The notes under the pieces were generated by a model. That model was not told where the DNA came from and searched no databases. It saw nothing but the letters and a program-made list of their open reading frames with translations. Shown one piece after another: positions 1 to 5,569 of a DNA stretch of 9,176 nt (position 1 is the first letter of the stretch; the number at the start of each line of letters is the position of its first letter). The stretch comes from Rikenella sp. (GTDB lineage: Bacteria > Bacteroidota > Bacteroidia > Bacteroidales > Rikenellaceae): contig JAIDFC010000274.1 of NCBI GenBank assembly GCA_029054535.1, positions 1 through 9,176 of the forward strand. The letters are read 5' to 3'. A program made the position numbers and the translations under genes.

Positions 1-56
1 CCGGCGCGCCCCGAGACCTACACTTCTCGCGTCCGCGGCCGCGTCCGCTGTGCCCC

Positions 57-74
57 CGCCCCCGGTGGGGGGCG
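57..74. terminator. GC hairpin, weak terminator candidate
   Basis: CGCCCCC and GGGGGCG form a perfect 7-bp stem around the loop GGTG. A second G-run and the T-rich but interrupted GTCTTATTGTT follow. It could end transcription of an upstream gene on the plus strand. The lack of a clean T-tract makes this uncertain. Its 7-bp geometry resembles the intergenic palindromes further along the window. Confidence 0.25.
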
Positions 75-220
75 TTCCCGGGGGTCTTATTGTTCAACGG
101 CGAACTCAAACCGGGGATTCGGACGCCGGAAGCGTGGCTGTGGCGGTCTGCCGAGTGAGACGATGAGCGGTTGGGCGATCGCACTGGGGCGGAGTCAAAC
201 GGTCGAATCCCGATTATCTG

Positions 221-262
221 AACCGTTTTCAAAAAAAATGGTTAATTTTGTCCCTTTGGACA
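221..262 (+). promoter_or_regulatory. Candidate Bacteroidota promoter with two flanking dyads
   Basis: TAATTTTG at 243-250 matches the Bacteroidota sigma-ABfr -7 consensus TAnnTTTG. No clear TTTG -33 element is seen at the expected distance (around 220-224), so the assignment is tentative. Immediately upstream, AACCGTTTT (221-229) pairs with AAAATGGTT (235-243) with one G-T wobble. Overlapping the 3' end of the box, TGTCC (249-253) pairs with GGACA (258-262). Such dyads around a -7 box could be operators or the first hairpin of the transcript. The implied 5' leader to the ATG at 366 is roughly 110 nt. Confidence 0.4.
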
Positions 263-365
263 GGGATAAAACCAGGCCGTCGGAACGAATGGTTCTCGCC
301 ATGCGCACGAATCATCGCTCGCCGATTTGTCGACAGGCCGGGAGATCCCAACTCACACACGGAAG

Positions 366-1910
366 ATGGGAAAAGCCTACGAAAAATTCTTGGCGCGTCA
401 GGCCGCACTTGAAAAGCAGTACGACGCGAAATACTACGAAAAACAACACAACCGCGGGAAACTGACGGCTCGTGAACGGATCGAACTGCTCTTCGACGAA
501 GGATCGTTCGAAGAGGTGGACGCCTATGCGACGCCGGCGGCCGGCGGTGGGTTCGGGAAGTCTACGACGGCGCTCGGGGACGGGGTCATCGCCGGCTACG
601 GGACTATCGGCGGAAAGTCGGTCTACGCTTTCTCGCAGGACTTCAACGTCCTCGGAGGATCGCTCGGATCGGTGCATGCCGCGAAGATCGTTAAGATCCA
701 AAGCATGGCCCTCAAAACCGGATCGCCGCTCATCGCCTTGATCGACTCCGGCGGGGCGCGGATCCAGGAGGGGATTACCAGCTTGAACGGATATGCCAAT
801 ATCTTCCGGCAGAACGTCCTCTCGTCGGGGGTCATTCCGCAGATCTCGGCCATCATGGGGCCGGCGGCCGGAGGAGCGGTCTACTCGCCGGCGTTGACCG
901 ACTTCGTCTTCATGACCGAGTCCACGAGTTACATGTTCGTTACCGGGCCGGACGTCGTGCGCCAGGTGCTCAACGAAGAGGTTACGGCCGAAGAGCTCGG
1001 GGGCGCTACCGTGCATTCTACCAGGACCGGGGTGGCCGACTTCGTCTTCAGCGACGACGAAAATACGATCAAGGGGATCAAGATGCTCCTCTCGTTCCTG
1101 CCGGCCAACAACATCGAGAACCCGCCTTTTATCGCCACCGAAGACCCGGCCGATCGGGCCGAAGAGGCCTTGCTGGACATCGTGCCGGACGATCCCGACA
1201 AACCGTACGACGTGTTGGAGGTGATCCGTCTGATTACCGACCACGGCCGCTTCTTCGAGGTCGGAGCGGGACACGCGCGGAATATCGTAACGGGGCTCAC
1301 CCGGATCGGCGGCTATGTGGTGGGGATCGTGGCCAACCAGCCGAAGGTGATGGCCGGGACGCTCGACATCGACGCTTCGGTCAAAGCGGCGCGGTTCATC
1401 AACTTCTGCGACAGCTTCAACATTCCGATTATTACGTTCGAGGATGTGCCGGGGTTCCTCCCGGGGACCGACCAGGAACACGAGGGGATTATCCGACACG
1501 GGGCCAAGCTGCTCTACTCTTACACGCGGGCTACGGTGCCGCGCATCACGGTGATTTTGCGGAAGGCGTACGGCGGGGCCTACATCGTGATGAACAGCAA
1601 GGGGGTCGGCGGCGACTTCTGCTACGCTTGGCCGACGGCCGAGATCGCCGTGATGGGGCCGGAGGGGGCGATCGCGATCCTCTACCGCAAGGAACTCGCC
1701 GAAGCGGAAGACCCGGCGGCGCTCAAAAAAGAGCTGGCGGCGAAGTATCGCGAGGAAATTGCCAATCCGTACGTGGCGGACGAAAAAGGATTCATCGACG
1801 AGGTGATCGACCCGCGCTTTACGCGCGAAAAGATCATCAACGCGCTCAAAACGCTCGAAAAGAAATCGGTGAGCATGCCGCGGCGAAAACACGGAAATAC
1901 GCCGCTTTAA
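366..1910 (+). CDS. Biotin-dependent acyl-CoA carboxyltransferase (propionyl-CoA carboxylase beta / methylmalonyl-CoA decarboxylase alpha family)
   Basis: Transfers a carboxyl group between carboxybiotin on the carrier protein and an acyl-CoA, in the cytosol. The 514-residue length is typical of PccB/MmdA proteins. The N-terminal crotonase-fold half has GGARIQEG from residue 129 and the oxyanion-hole stretch GPAAGGA at 165-171. The C-terminal half has the matching YGGAY at 402-406, then WPTAEIAVMGPEGA. The next residue, Ile407, occupies the position that is Asp in propionyl-selective PccB of Streptomyces and Ile in its AccB (family knowledge), so the substrate is not settled; methylmalonyl-CoA decarboxylase alpha subunits also carry Ile as I recall. 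I chose ATG 366 because it begins the conserved MGKAYEKF; an in-frame TTG at 327 would add 13 residues with no family resemblance. The stop is TAA. Biotin carboxylase and carrier genes follow after a 392-bp gap. Candidate symbols are pccB or mmdA. Confidence 0.95.
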   Translation: MGKAYEKFLARQAALEKQYDAKYYEKQHNRGKLTARERIELLFDEGSFEEVDAYATPAAGGGFGKSTTALGDGVIAGYGTIGGKSVYAFSQDFNVLGGSLGSVHAAKIVKIQSMALKTGSPLIALIDSGGARIQEGITSLNGYANIFRQNVLSSGVIPQISAIMGPAAGGAVYSPALTDFVFMTESTSYMFVTGPDVVRQVLNEEVTAEELGGATVHSTRTGVADFVFSDDENTIKGIKMLLSFLPANNIENPPFIATEDPADRAEEALLDIVPDDPDKPYDVLEVIRLITDHGRFFEVGAGHARNIVTGLTRIGGYVVGIVANQPKVMAGTLDIDASVKAARFINFCDSFNIPIITFEDVPGFLPGTDQEHEGIIRHGAKLLYSYTRATVPRITVILRKAYGGAYIVMNSKGVGGDFCYAWPTAEIAVMGPEGAIAILYRKELAEAEDPAALKKELAAKYREEIANPYVADEKGFIDEVIDPRFTREKIINALKTLEKKSVSMPRRKHGNTPL

Positions 1911-2302
1911 TCAATAAAATTACACTTTTTAATTGTTCTTTTTTCTTTGTTGATTAATCATTGGCTACCGTACGGAACTGCCGCTTTCTTTCAAGAAAGC
2001 GGCGCAAAGAACTTCCGGCGATACTGCGTATCGCATGGGCTGCCGTAGTCAAGAGCCTTGGGGACTTATCATTGGGGTGGGATTCTTTTTGGGCGCGCTT
2101 AATGCGAGCTAAAACTCAGGCGCGCCTAAAAGAACCCACCCCAAAAGAAAACCCAAAGCTGTTCAACTAAGAACGGTCATCGGATGCGCAAGCATCCGGG
2201 AAAGTTTTTCTGGTTCTCTTTGTTCACAAAGAGAACAGTACCCTCCCGTCGCTAAAGCATTAATAACAGAGAAAGATTGAATAATTAAAAAAGAGAAATA
2301 CT
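1911..2302. other. Non-coding gap inside the carboxylase cluster
   Basis: No gene is supportable here. After the carboxyltransferase stop comes an AT-rich segment with TTAATCAA (1907-1914, overlapping the stop codon) inverted as TTGATTAA (1950-1957). The dyad-symmetric element (1980-2236) follows, then an A-rich leader before the biotin carboxylase start. A 69-codon frame at 1961-2170 lies almost wholly within the palindrome and is probably not translated. No TAnnTTTG promoter was seen directly before the next gene. Confidence 0.7.
1980..2236. repeat. Dyad-symmetric nested palindromic intergenic element (~257 bp)
   Basis: The element is built from five inverted repeats placed symmetrically about position 2108. 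The outermost are two 24-nt hairpins with 11-bp stems and 2-nt loops: arm GCCGCTTTCTT at 1980-1990 with 1993-2003, and arm GTTCTCTTTGT at 2213-2223 with 2226-2236. Inside them sit a 7-3-7 hairpin (2018-2034) and a 7-4-7 hairpin (2181-2198, GCAA loop). The central fold-back pairs 2074-2098 with 2120-2142 (GGGGTGGG against CCCACCCC, inner GCGCGC arms) with small mismatches. The distance from outer hairpin to the inner edge of the central arm is equal on both sides. It therefore looks like two diverged ~128-bp units in inverted orientation, as in a MITE- or REP-type repeat. No transposase or clear target duplication is visible. Confidence 0.75.
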
Positions 2303-3787
2303 ATGATGAAATCATTACTGATAGCGAATCGCGGCGAGATTGCGATTCGGATTTGCCGGACCGCGAAGCGGATGGGGATCAAGACCTATGTGATCCGGAC
2401 GGTGAAAGAGCCGAACGCCGTGTATTTGAATTTCGCGGACCACGTGCTCGACTTTCCGGAGACCGACGGGTCGACGCCCGAGTTTTTGGACATCGATAAC
2501 CTGGTGAAGCTCGCCGTGGATAACAAAGTGCAGGCCTTGCATCCGGGGTATGGTTACCTGTCGGAGAACGCCGAGTTTGCACAAAAATGTACGGATGCGG
2601 GAGTCAAGTTCGTGGGGCCGCCGGCGAAACTCATCAAAGACATGGGCGATAAGATCATCGCCAAGGAGATTGCCGCGAAGAACGGCGTACCGATGCTTCA
2701 GGGGAGCGAGGGGAGCGTCAAGGATGTCAAGGAGGGGGTGAAGATCGCCAAGAAGATCGGCTATCCGGTGATTATCAAAGCCGCTTCGGGCGGCGGGGGG
2801 CGCGGGATGCGGATCGTACACAAGCAGAGCGAGATGGAGCGGATGTTCCATGCCGCTTCGTCCGAGGCGCAGAGCGCGTTCGGCGATCCGTCGGTCTTTA
2901 TCGAGAAGTACCTCGAAAATCCGAAGCATATCGAGTTCCAGGTGGTGGCGGATGCGCATGGGAATGTGGTGCATCTTGGGGAGCGGGAATGTTCCGTGCA
3001 GCGGAAGCATCAAAAACTGTTGGAAGAGGCTCCGTCGTCGGGGTTGGACGCGACGTTGCGGAACAAGATGGCGCGCGTGGCGGTGAAGCTCGCCAAGGGG
3101 GCGGGGTATGAAAGTTTGGGGACGGTCGAGTTCTTGCTGGACAAGAACAAGAACTTCTACTTCATGGAGATGAATACCCGGATCCAGGTGGAACATCCGA
3201 TTACGGAGGCGATTACGGGGCTGGATTTGGTCGAGCTACAGCTGCGGATCGCCTCGGGCGAGAAGCTGCCGATCAAGCAGAGCGACGTGAAACTCAACGG
3301 TTGGGCGATCGAGTGTCGGATCAATGCCGAGGATGTGCAGGCGAACTTCACGCCGTCGATGGGGACCATCAAACAGCTGCGGTTGCCGCAGGGGGATAAC
3401 ATTCGGATCGATACGGGGATTGTTCCGGGTTCGGAGATCACGCCGTGGTTCGACTCGATGATCGCCAAGCTCATCGTACACGGAAAGGATCGCAAGCAGG
3501 CGATCGAACGGACCCTCTCGGCGTTGGAACGGTTCCACATCAAGGGGGTGAAGACGACCATTCCGTTCTGCAAGGCGGTGTTGCACAACGAGGCGTTCTG
3601 TAGCGGGGATTTCGACACGTCGTTCATCGAGACGAAGCTCGAATCGCTGGTCTACCGCGAACCGGACGAGGAGTTGATGGCCGCGATGTTGGCGCTGTAC
3701 CAGTACACGCACGAAACGGTGCCGGACGTGGGGCCGGAGACCGGAATCGACCCGTGGGTCCTCAATCGGCGGATCCGGAACTTGTAA
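2303..3787 (+). CDS. accC: Biotin carboxylase subunit of acyl-CoA carboxylase
   Basis: ATP-dependent carboxylation of the biotin attached to the carrier protein, using bicarbonate. The 494-residue product carries the N-terminal ANRGEIAIRI, then HPGYGYLSENAEFA, the ATP-grasp glycine loop GGGGRGM at 163-169, and the biotin-carboxylase C-terminal domain beyond about residue 345. Residues of the E. coli enzyme are conserved: Lys159, Lys238 within QRKHQK, and the Mg/bicarbonate set Glu289, Asn291, Arg293, Gln295, Val296, Glu297 and Arg339, which lie one position beyond their E. coli numbers. The protein looks fully active. It is longer than E. coli AccC (449). The start may be either of two adjacent ATGs (2303 or 2306). 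The leader is A-rich with no Shine-Dalgarno, normal for Bacteroidota. The carrier gene follows after 39 bp, so the two are almost certainly co-transcribed. Its partner is the upstream carboxyltransferase rather than a dedicated AccA/AccD pair, by inference. Confidence 0.97.
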   Translation: MMKSLLIANRGEIAIRICRTAKRMGIKTYVIRTVKEPNAVYLNFADHVLDFPETDGSTPEFLDIDNLVKLAVDNKVQALHPGYGYLSENAEFAQKCTDAGVKFVGPPAKLIKDMGDKIIAKEIAAKNGVPMLQGSEGSVKDVKEGVKIAKKIGYPVIIKAASGGGGRGMRIVHKQSEMERMFHAASSEAQSAFGDPSVFIEKYLENPKHIEFQVVADAHGNVVHLGERECSVQRKHQKLLEEAPSSGLDATLRNKMARVAVKLAKGAGYESLGTVEFLLDKNKNFYFMEMNTRIQVEHPITEAITGLDLVELQLRIASGEKLPIKQSDVKLNGWAIECRINAEDVQANFTPSMGTIKQLRLPQGDNIRIDTGIVPGSEITPWFDSMIAKLIVHGKDRKQAIERTLSALERFHIKGVKTTIPFCKAVLHNEAFCSGDFDTSFIETKLESLVYREPDEELMAAMLALYQYTHETVPDVGPETGIDPWVLNRRIRNL

Positions 3788-3826
3788 TTCCCGGCTCCCA
3801 TTTTCTCTTACGCTATTCAAGACTAT

Positions 3827-4366
3827 ATGACACCGAAGAAAACGACCAATACGACCAAACTGATCGCGCTCAATACGGACACGAATGCCGAATACGAGTT
3901 CTCGGTCAAGAACAATTACGAGTACCGGTATCAGCGGAAGCCGATCCGGATCGACCTGGTGCAGGAGGCGGACGGGGTGAACGTGCTGTCTTGCAACGGG
4001 ATGCGGTATCCGTACGAGATCGTGCAGCAGAGTGCCAATACGTACAGTATCGTATTGAACGGGGTGAATTATAATTTCTCGGTCGAGACGCCGTTCTCGC
4101 TGAACCGGAAACGGATACTGGCGGCTAAGGCGGGCTTGTCGAAGAAGGAGGTCATCAAGGCGCCGATGCCGGGGAAAATTCTCGACGTTTTTGTGGCCGA
4201 GGGGCAGACGGTGGGGAGTGGAGAGGCTTTGTTGGTGCTGGAGGCGATGAAGATGCAGAACACCATCTCGACGCATATGAAGGGGACGGTAACGAAGGTT
4301 ACGGTGGTGCCGGGGAAGACGGTCGGCAAGGACGACGTGCTGATCGAGATCAAGGCGGAGCATTAG
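3827..4366 (+). CDS. Biotin carboxyl carrier protein (biotin/lipoyl-attachment domain)
   Basis: Carries the biotin that shuttles CO2 from the biotin carboxylase to the carboxyltransferase. The 179-residue protein ends in a typical biotinyl domain from about residue 110: APMPGKI, then EAMKM at 139-143 with Lys142 as the biotin acceptor, then the mirror-image half VVPGKTVGKDDVLIEI. Residues 30-90 form a beta-rich, charged segment (RYPYEIV, YSIVLNGVNYNFSVE) that resembles the BT linker domain joining the subunits of fused propionyl-CoA carboxylase alpha chains. I infer that the usual alpha chain is split here into biotin carboxylase plus BT-carrier. Residues 91-108 look like a flexible linker. 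The start ATG has no Shine-Dalgarno. It lies 39 bp after the biotin carboxylase stop. No downstream gene follows for about 1.48 kb, so it should be the last gene of the operon. It may be called accB in related genomes. Confidence 0.95.
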   Translation: MTPKKTTNTTKLIALNTDTNAEYEFSVKNNYEYRYQRKPIRIDLVQEADGVNVLSCNGMRYPYEIVQQSANTYSIVLNGVNYNFSVETPFSLNRKRILAAKAGLSKKEVIKAPMPGKILDVFVAEGQTVGSGEALLVLEAMKMQNTISTHMKGTVTKVTVVPGKTVGKDDVLIEIKAEH

Positions 4367-4453
4367 AGGCTTTCTCAGGGGGACGGGTTTGTTCTGGCGA
4401 TGTTTGGCTGTGGTATCTTTTTGCCGGGGTTCTCTGTGGTCGTTATAGCATCG

Positions 4454-4472
4454 CCCGCCCGGCGGGTTTTAT
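4454..4472 (+). terminator. Candidate rho-independent terminator of the carboxylase operon
   Basis: CCCGC (4454-4458) pairs with GCGGG (4462-4466) around CCG and is followed at once by TTTTATT. It lies 88 bp after the carrier gene stop, in the right orientation to end that transcript. The stem is only 5 bp, so the call is moderate. Confidence 0.4.
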
Positions 4473-4549
4473 TAGGGGGGGGCAGCGCTCTTGACTCCGG
4501 CAGCCCGTTGCCCACCGCGTTTTTGTTGTTTTTTTCTGAGGTAGTAATA

Positions 4550-4566
4550 GCGATGCGCAGCATCGC
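4550..4566. repeat. 7-3-7 intergenic palindrome
   Basis: GCGATGC-GCA-GCATCGC, a perfect 7-bp stem with a 3-nt loop. It shares its GCGAT...ATCGC ends with the palindromes at 2018-2034 and 5401-5417. A further dyad, TGCCCGC/GCGGGCA, follows directly at 4568-4582. There is no T-tract after it, so it is not an obvious terminator. Confidence 0.7.
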
Positions 4567-4623
4567 CTGCCCGCCGCGGGCACGCGGGGCCCGGCCGGCC
4601 CGAGGCCAGTCGAACACGGTTTC

Positions 4624-4701
4624 CCGTCGCCCGCCCGCTTAAAGAGGAATTTCGCTCGTTTTGCGAGAGCAAAATCGAGAAGAAATTCCCGCGGGCGACG
4701 G
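4624..4701. repeat. Long fold-back repeat
   Basis: CCGTCGCCCGC at 4624-4634 is exactly inverted at 4691-4701. Within this, a GGAATTTC arm near 4646 faces GAAATTCC ending near 4689, and an inner TTTT/AAAA-flanked dyad continues the fold with mismatches. Transcribed, it would form one long imperfect hairpin of about 78 nt. No coding content is evident. Confidence 0.65.
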
Positions 4702-4730
4702 ATAAAGCAAGAGAGCAAAGGTTTGGAAAT

Positions 4731-4747
4731 CCCGCCCTTCGGGCGGG
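4731..4747. repeat. 7-3-7 intergenic palindrome
   Basis: CCCGCCC-TTC-GGGCGGG, a perfect stem of seven G-C pairs. A shorter version with the same TTC loop, CGCCC-TTC-GGGCG, lies at 5351-5363. No T-tract follows. Confidence 0.65.
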
Positions 4748-4865
4748 CGAGCCCGCCGCCATCCCGCGCGGTGGCGAGCAACTTCGTCGGCGCTCGTTGC
4801 TCTTCCCGCTGTCGGCGGCTCGGGTAAAAGGAGGTGCGCGGCTAAACCCGGCTTGGGAATTAAAA

Positions 4866-4974
4866 GGGCCGGAGCCAGCGGAGGGGCAAGTGAGCTTGCG
4901 AACGTTGCGGCCCTCCGCCTGGGGTGGCTTCGGCCCGTCATGGTGAGATTGCGGAGGATTTCAGTGGGCGACGT
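4866..4974. repeat. Structured direct repeat, copy 1
   Basis: First of two near-identical copies 279 bp apart. Across the core from 4873 it differs from copy 2 by three substitutions and one single-base indel. The 5' half is self-complementary: an AGCC/GGCT outer stem, a GCGGAGG/CCTCCGC-type inner stem, and a small GCAAG-TGAG-CTTGC hairpin. The 3' half (from about 4940, ATGGTGAGAT onward) is unstructured but equally conserved, including GGAGGATTTCAGTGGGCGACGT. No gene is apparent in either orientation. Confidence 0.8.
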
Positions 4975-5073
4975 AGAGGTGGATTTCTCAGCGGCCTCGG
5001 TTCGGCGCCAGCGCGGTCGCAATCGAGCCTCGCGAGAAGTTGCGTCCCGCCGCTGGGGGATGGCGGCGATCCG

Positions 5074-5090
5074 CGCGACCGTAGGTCGCG
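5074..5090. repeat. 7-3-7 intergenic palindrome
   Basis: CGCGACC-GTA-GGTCGCG, a perfect 7-bp stem with a 3-nt loop, followed by GTTTATTACG. On the plus strand this could act as a weak terminator, but no gene ends just upstream. Confidence 0.6.
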
Positions 5091-5144
5091 GTTTATTACG
5101 GAGCAAAAGCCCATCCTGCGGGCAAACCCAATTTTGAATGATTT

Positions 5145-5252
5145 GGGCTGAAGCCAGCGGAGGCGCAAGTGAGCTTGCGAACGTTGCGCCCTCCGCCTGG
5201 GGTGGCTTCGGCCCGCCATGGTGAGATCGCGGAGGATTTCAGTGGGCGACGT
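5145..5252. repeat. Structured direct repeat, copy 2
   Basis: Second copy of the repeat at 4866-4974. Its fold is better paired: GAAGCC (5150-5155) with GGCTTC (5204-5209), then a 12-bp stem (5157-5168 with 5184-5196, one bulged base) closing a 15-nt loop. The G-to-C change relative to copy 1 at the inner stem keeps that stem paired, which hints that structure matters. The sequence diverges completely from copy 1 after ACGT at 5252, giving a sharp boundary. Confidence 0.8.
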
Positions 5253-5321
5253 GCAAAGAATATTTGGGTCGAATGCCCGGAAGGTCCCGTAATCTTTGAC
5301 GCGTAAGCGGCAAAATTGCGG

Positions 5322-5338
5322 GCCTCCCGAGGGGAGGC
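5322..5338. repeat. 7-3-7 intergenic palindrome
   Basis: GCCTCCC-GAG-GGGAGGC, a perfect 7-bp stem with a 3-nt loop. It has the same geometry as the other members but an unrelated stem sequence, and no T-tract follows. Confidence 0.65.
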
Positions 5339-5400
5339 GTTCGGTCCGCACGCCCTTCGGGCGCGGTTCATTGTGAAGAATAAATACGTTCTTGCCTATT

Positions 5401-5417
5401 GCGATTCGAAGAATCGC
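5401..5417. repeat. 7-3-7 intergenic palindrome
   Basis: GCGATTC-GAA-GAATCGC, a perfect 7-bp stem with a 3-nt loop. It shares the GCGAT...ATCGC frame with 2018-2034 and 4550-4566, while its inner pairs change in compensated fashion. Confidence 0.7.
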
Positions 5418-5569
5418 CGACCTCGGAGCGGGCGAACGCCATAGGCGGGCGCCGGGGGGCGCGCCCGAGGACGAAGTTTTCTTGAAAGCTTACTTTGTCC
5501 GGTAGGTCGAGAGTGCAGCCCCTTTTGGGGTAGCCACAGCCCGGTTGGAGTGCCCAGCGGTACCTCTCC

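Larger units (their letters stand above)
1..365. other. GC-rich non-coding leader upstream of the carboxyltransferase gene
   Basis: I see no supportable gene here. All three forward frames stay open for about the first 150 bases, but that follows from high GC content, and the predicted peptides are Arg/Pro-rich and match nothing I recognise. The stretch holds C- and G-rich runs with a hairpin near 57-74, then an AT-richer segment around 215-275 that looks like the promoter of the downstream gene. The 3' end of an upstream gene in the first ~155 bases cannot be excluded. Confidence 0.5.
4367..5569. other. Long non-coding, hairpin-rich intergenic block
   Basis: About 1.2 kb with no recognisable gene. 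Several frames of 60-155 codons exist on both strands, but they are Arg/Pro/Ser/Ala-rich, overlap one another and cross inverted repeats. The block holds a terminator candidate after the carrier gene, five perfect 7-3-7 palindromes, a fold-back at 4624-4701 and two copies of a structured ~108-bp repeat. It also holds imperfect hairpins at 4776-4802 (GAGCAAC/GTTGCTC), 5351-5363 (CGCCC-TTC-GGGCG) and 5470-5499. This density of dyads fits an accumulation of repeat elements or a structured RNA, not a decayed gene I can name. Confidence 0.6.

Noticed and set aside
327..365. TTG 327 as start of the carboxyltransferase
   Set aside because: The 13 extra residues do not resemble the family N terminus, whereas ATG 366 starts at the conserved MGKAYEKF.
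163..465. 100-codon plus-strand frame overlapping the carboxyltransferase start
   Set aside because: It overlaps the conserved N terminus of the real gene in another frame and crosses the candidate promoter.
312..1892. 526-codon open frame on the minus strand opposite the carboxyltransferase gene
   Set aside because: It is the antisense shadow of a clearly conserved gene. Its product is His/Arg/Asp-rich with no recognisable motif, as expected from GC-rich codon usage.
1961..2170. 69-residue plus-strand frame between the first two genes
   Set aside because: Nearly all of it lies within the dyad-symmetric element, where base pairing explains the sequence. It has no start context, and similar frames would recur wherever the repeat occurs.
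3236..4363. 375-codon minus-strand frame across the biotin carboxylase and carrier genes
   Set aside because: It spans two well-supported plus-strand genes and their intergenic gap with no family features, so it is an antisense shadow.
4639..5106. 155-codon minus-strand frame and similar frames at 4938-5351 and 5096-5371
   Set aside because: They share a peptide only because they read through the two copies of the direct repeat, partly in different frames. Composition is Arg/Pro/Ala-rich, with no support for translation.
4866..5420. CRISPR array or tRNA cluster suggested by repeats and hairpins
   Set aside because: There are only two repeat copies of over 100 bp with a 170-bp intervening stretch, no short regular spacers, and no cloverleaf with a TTC-type T-loop and CCA end.
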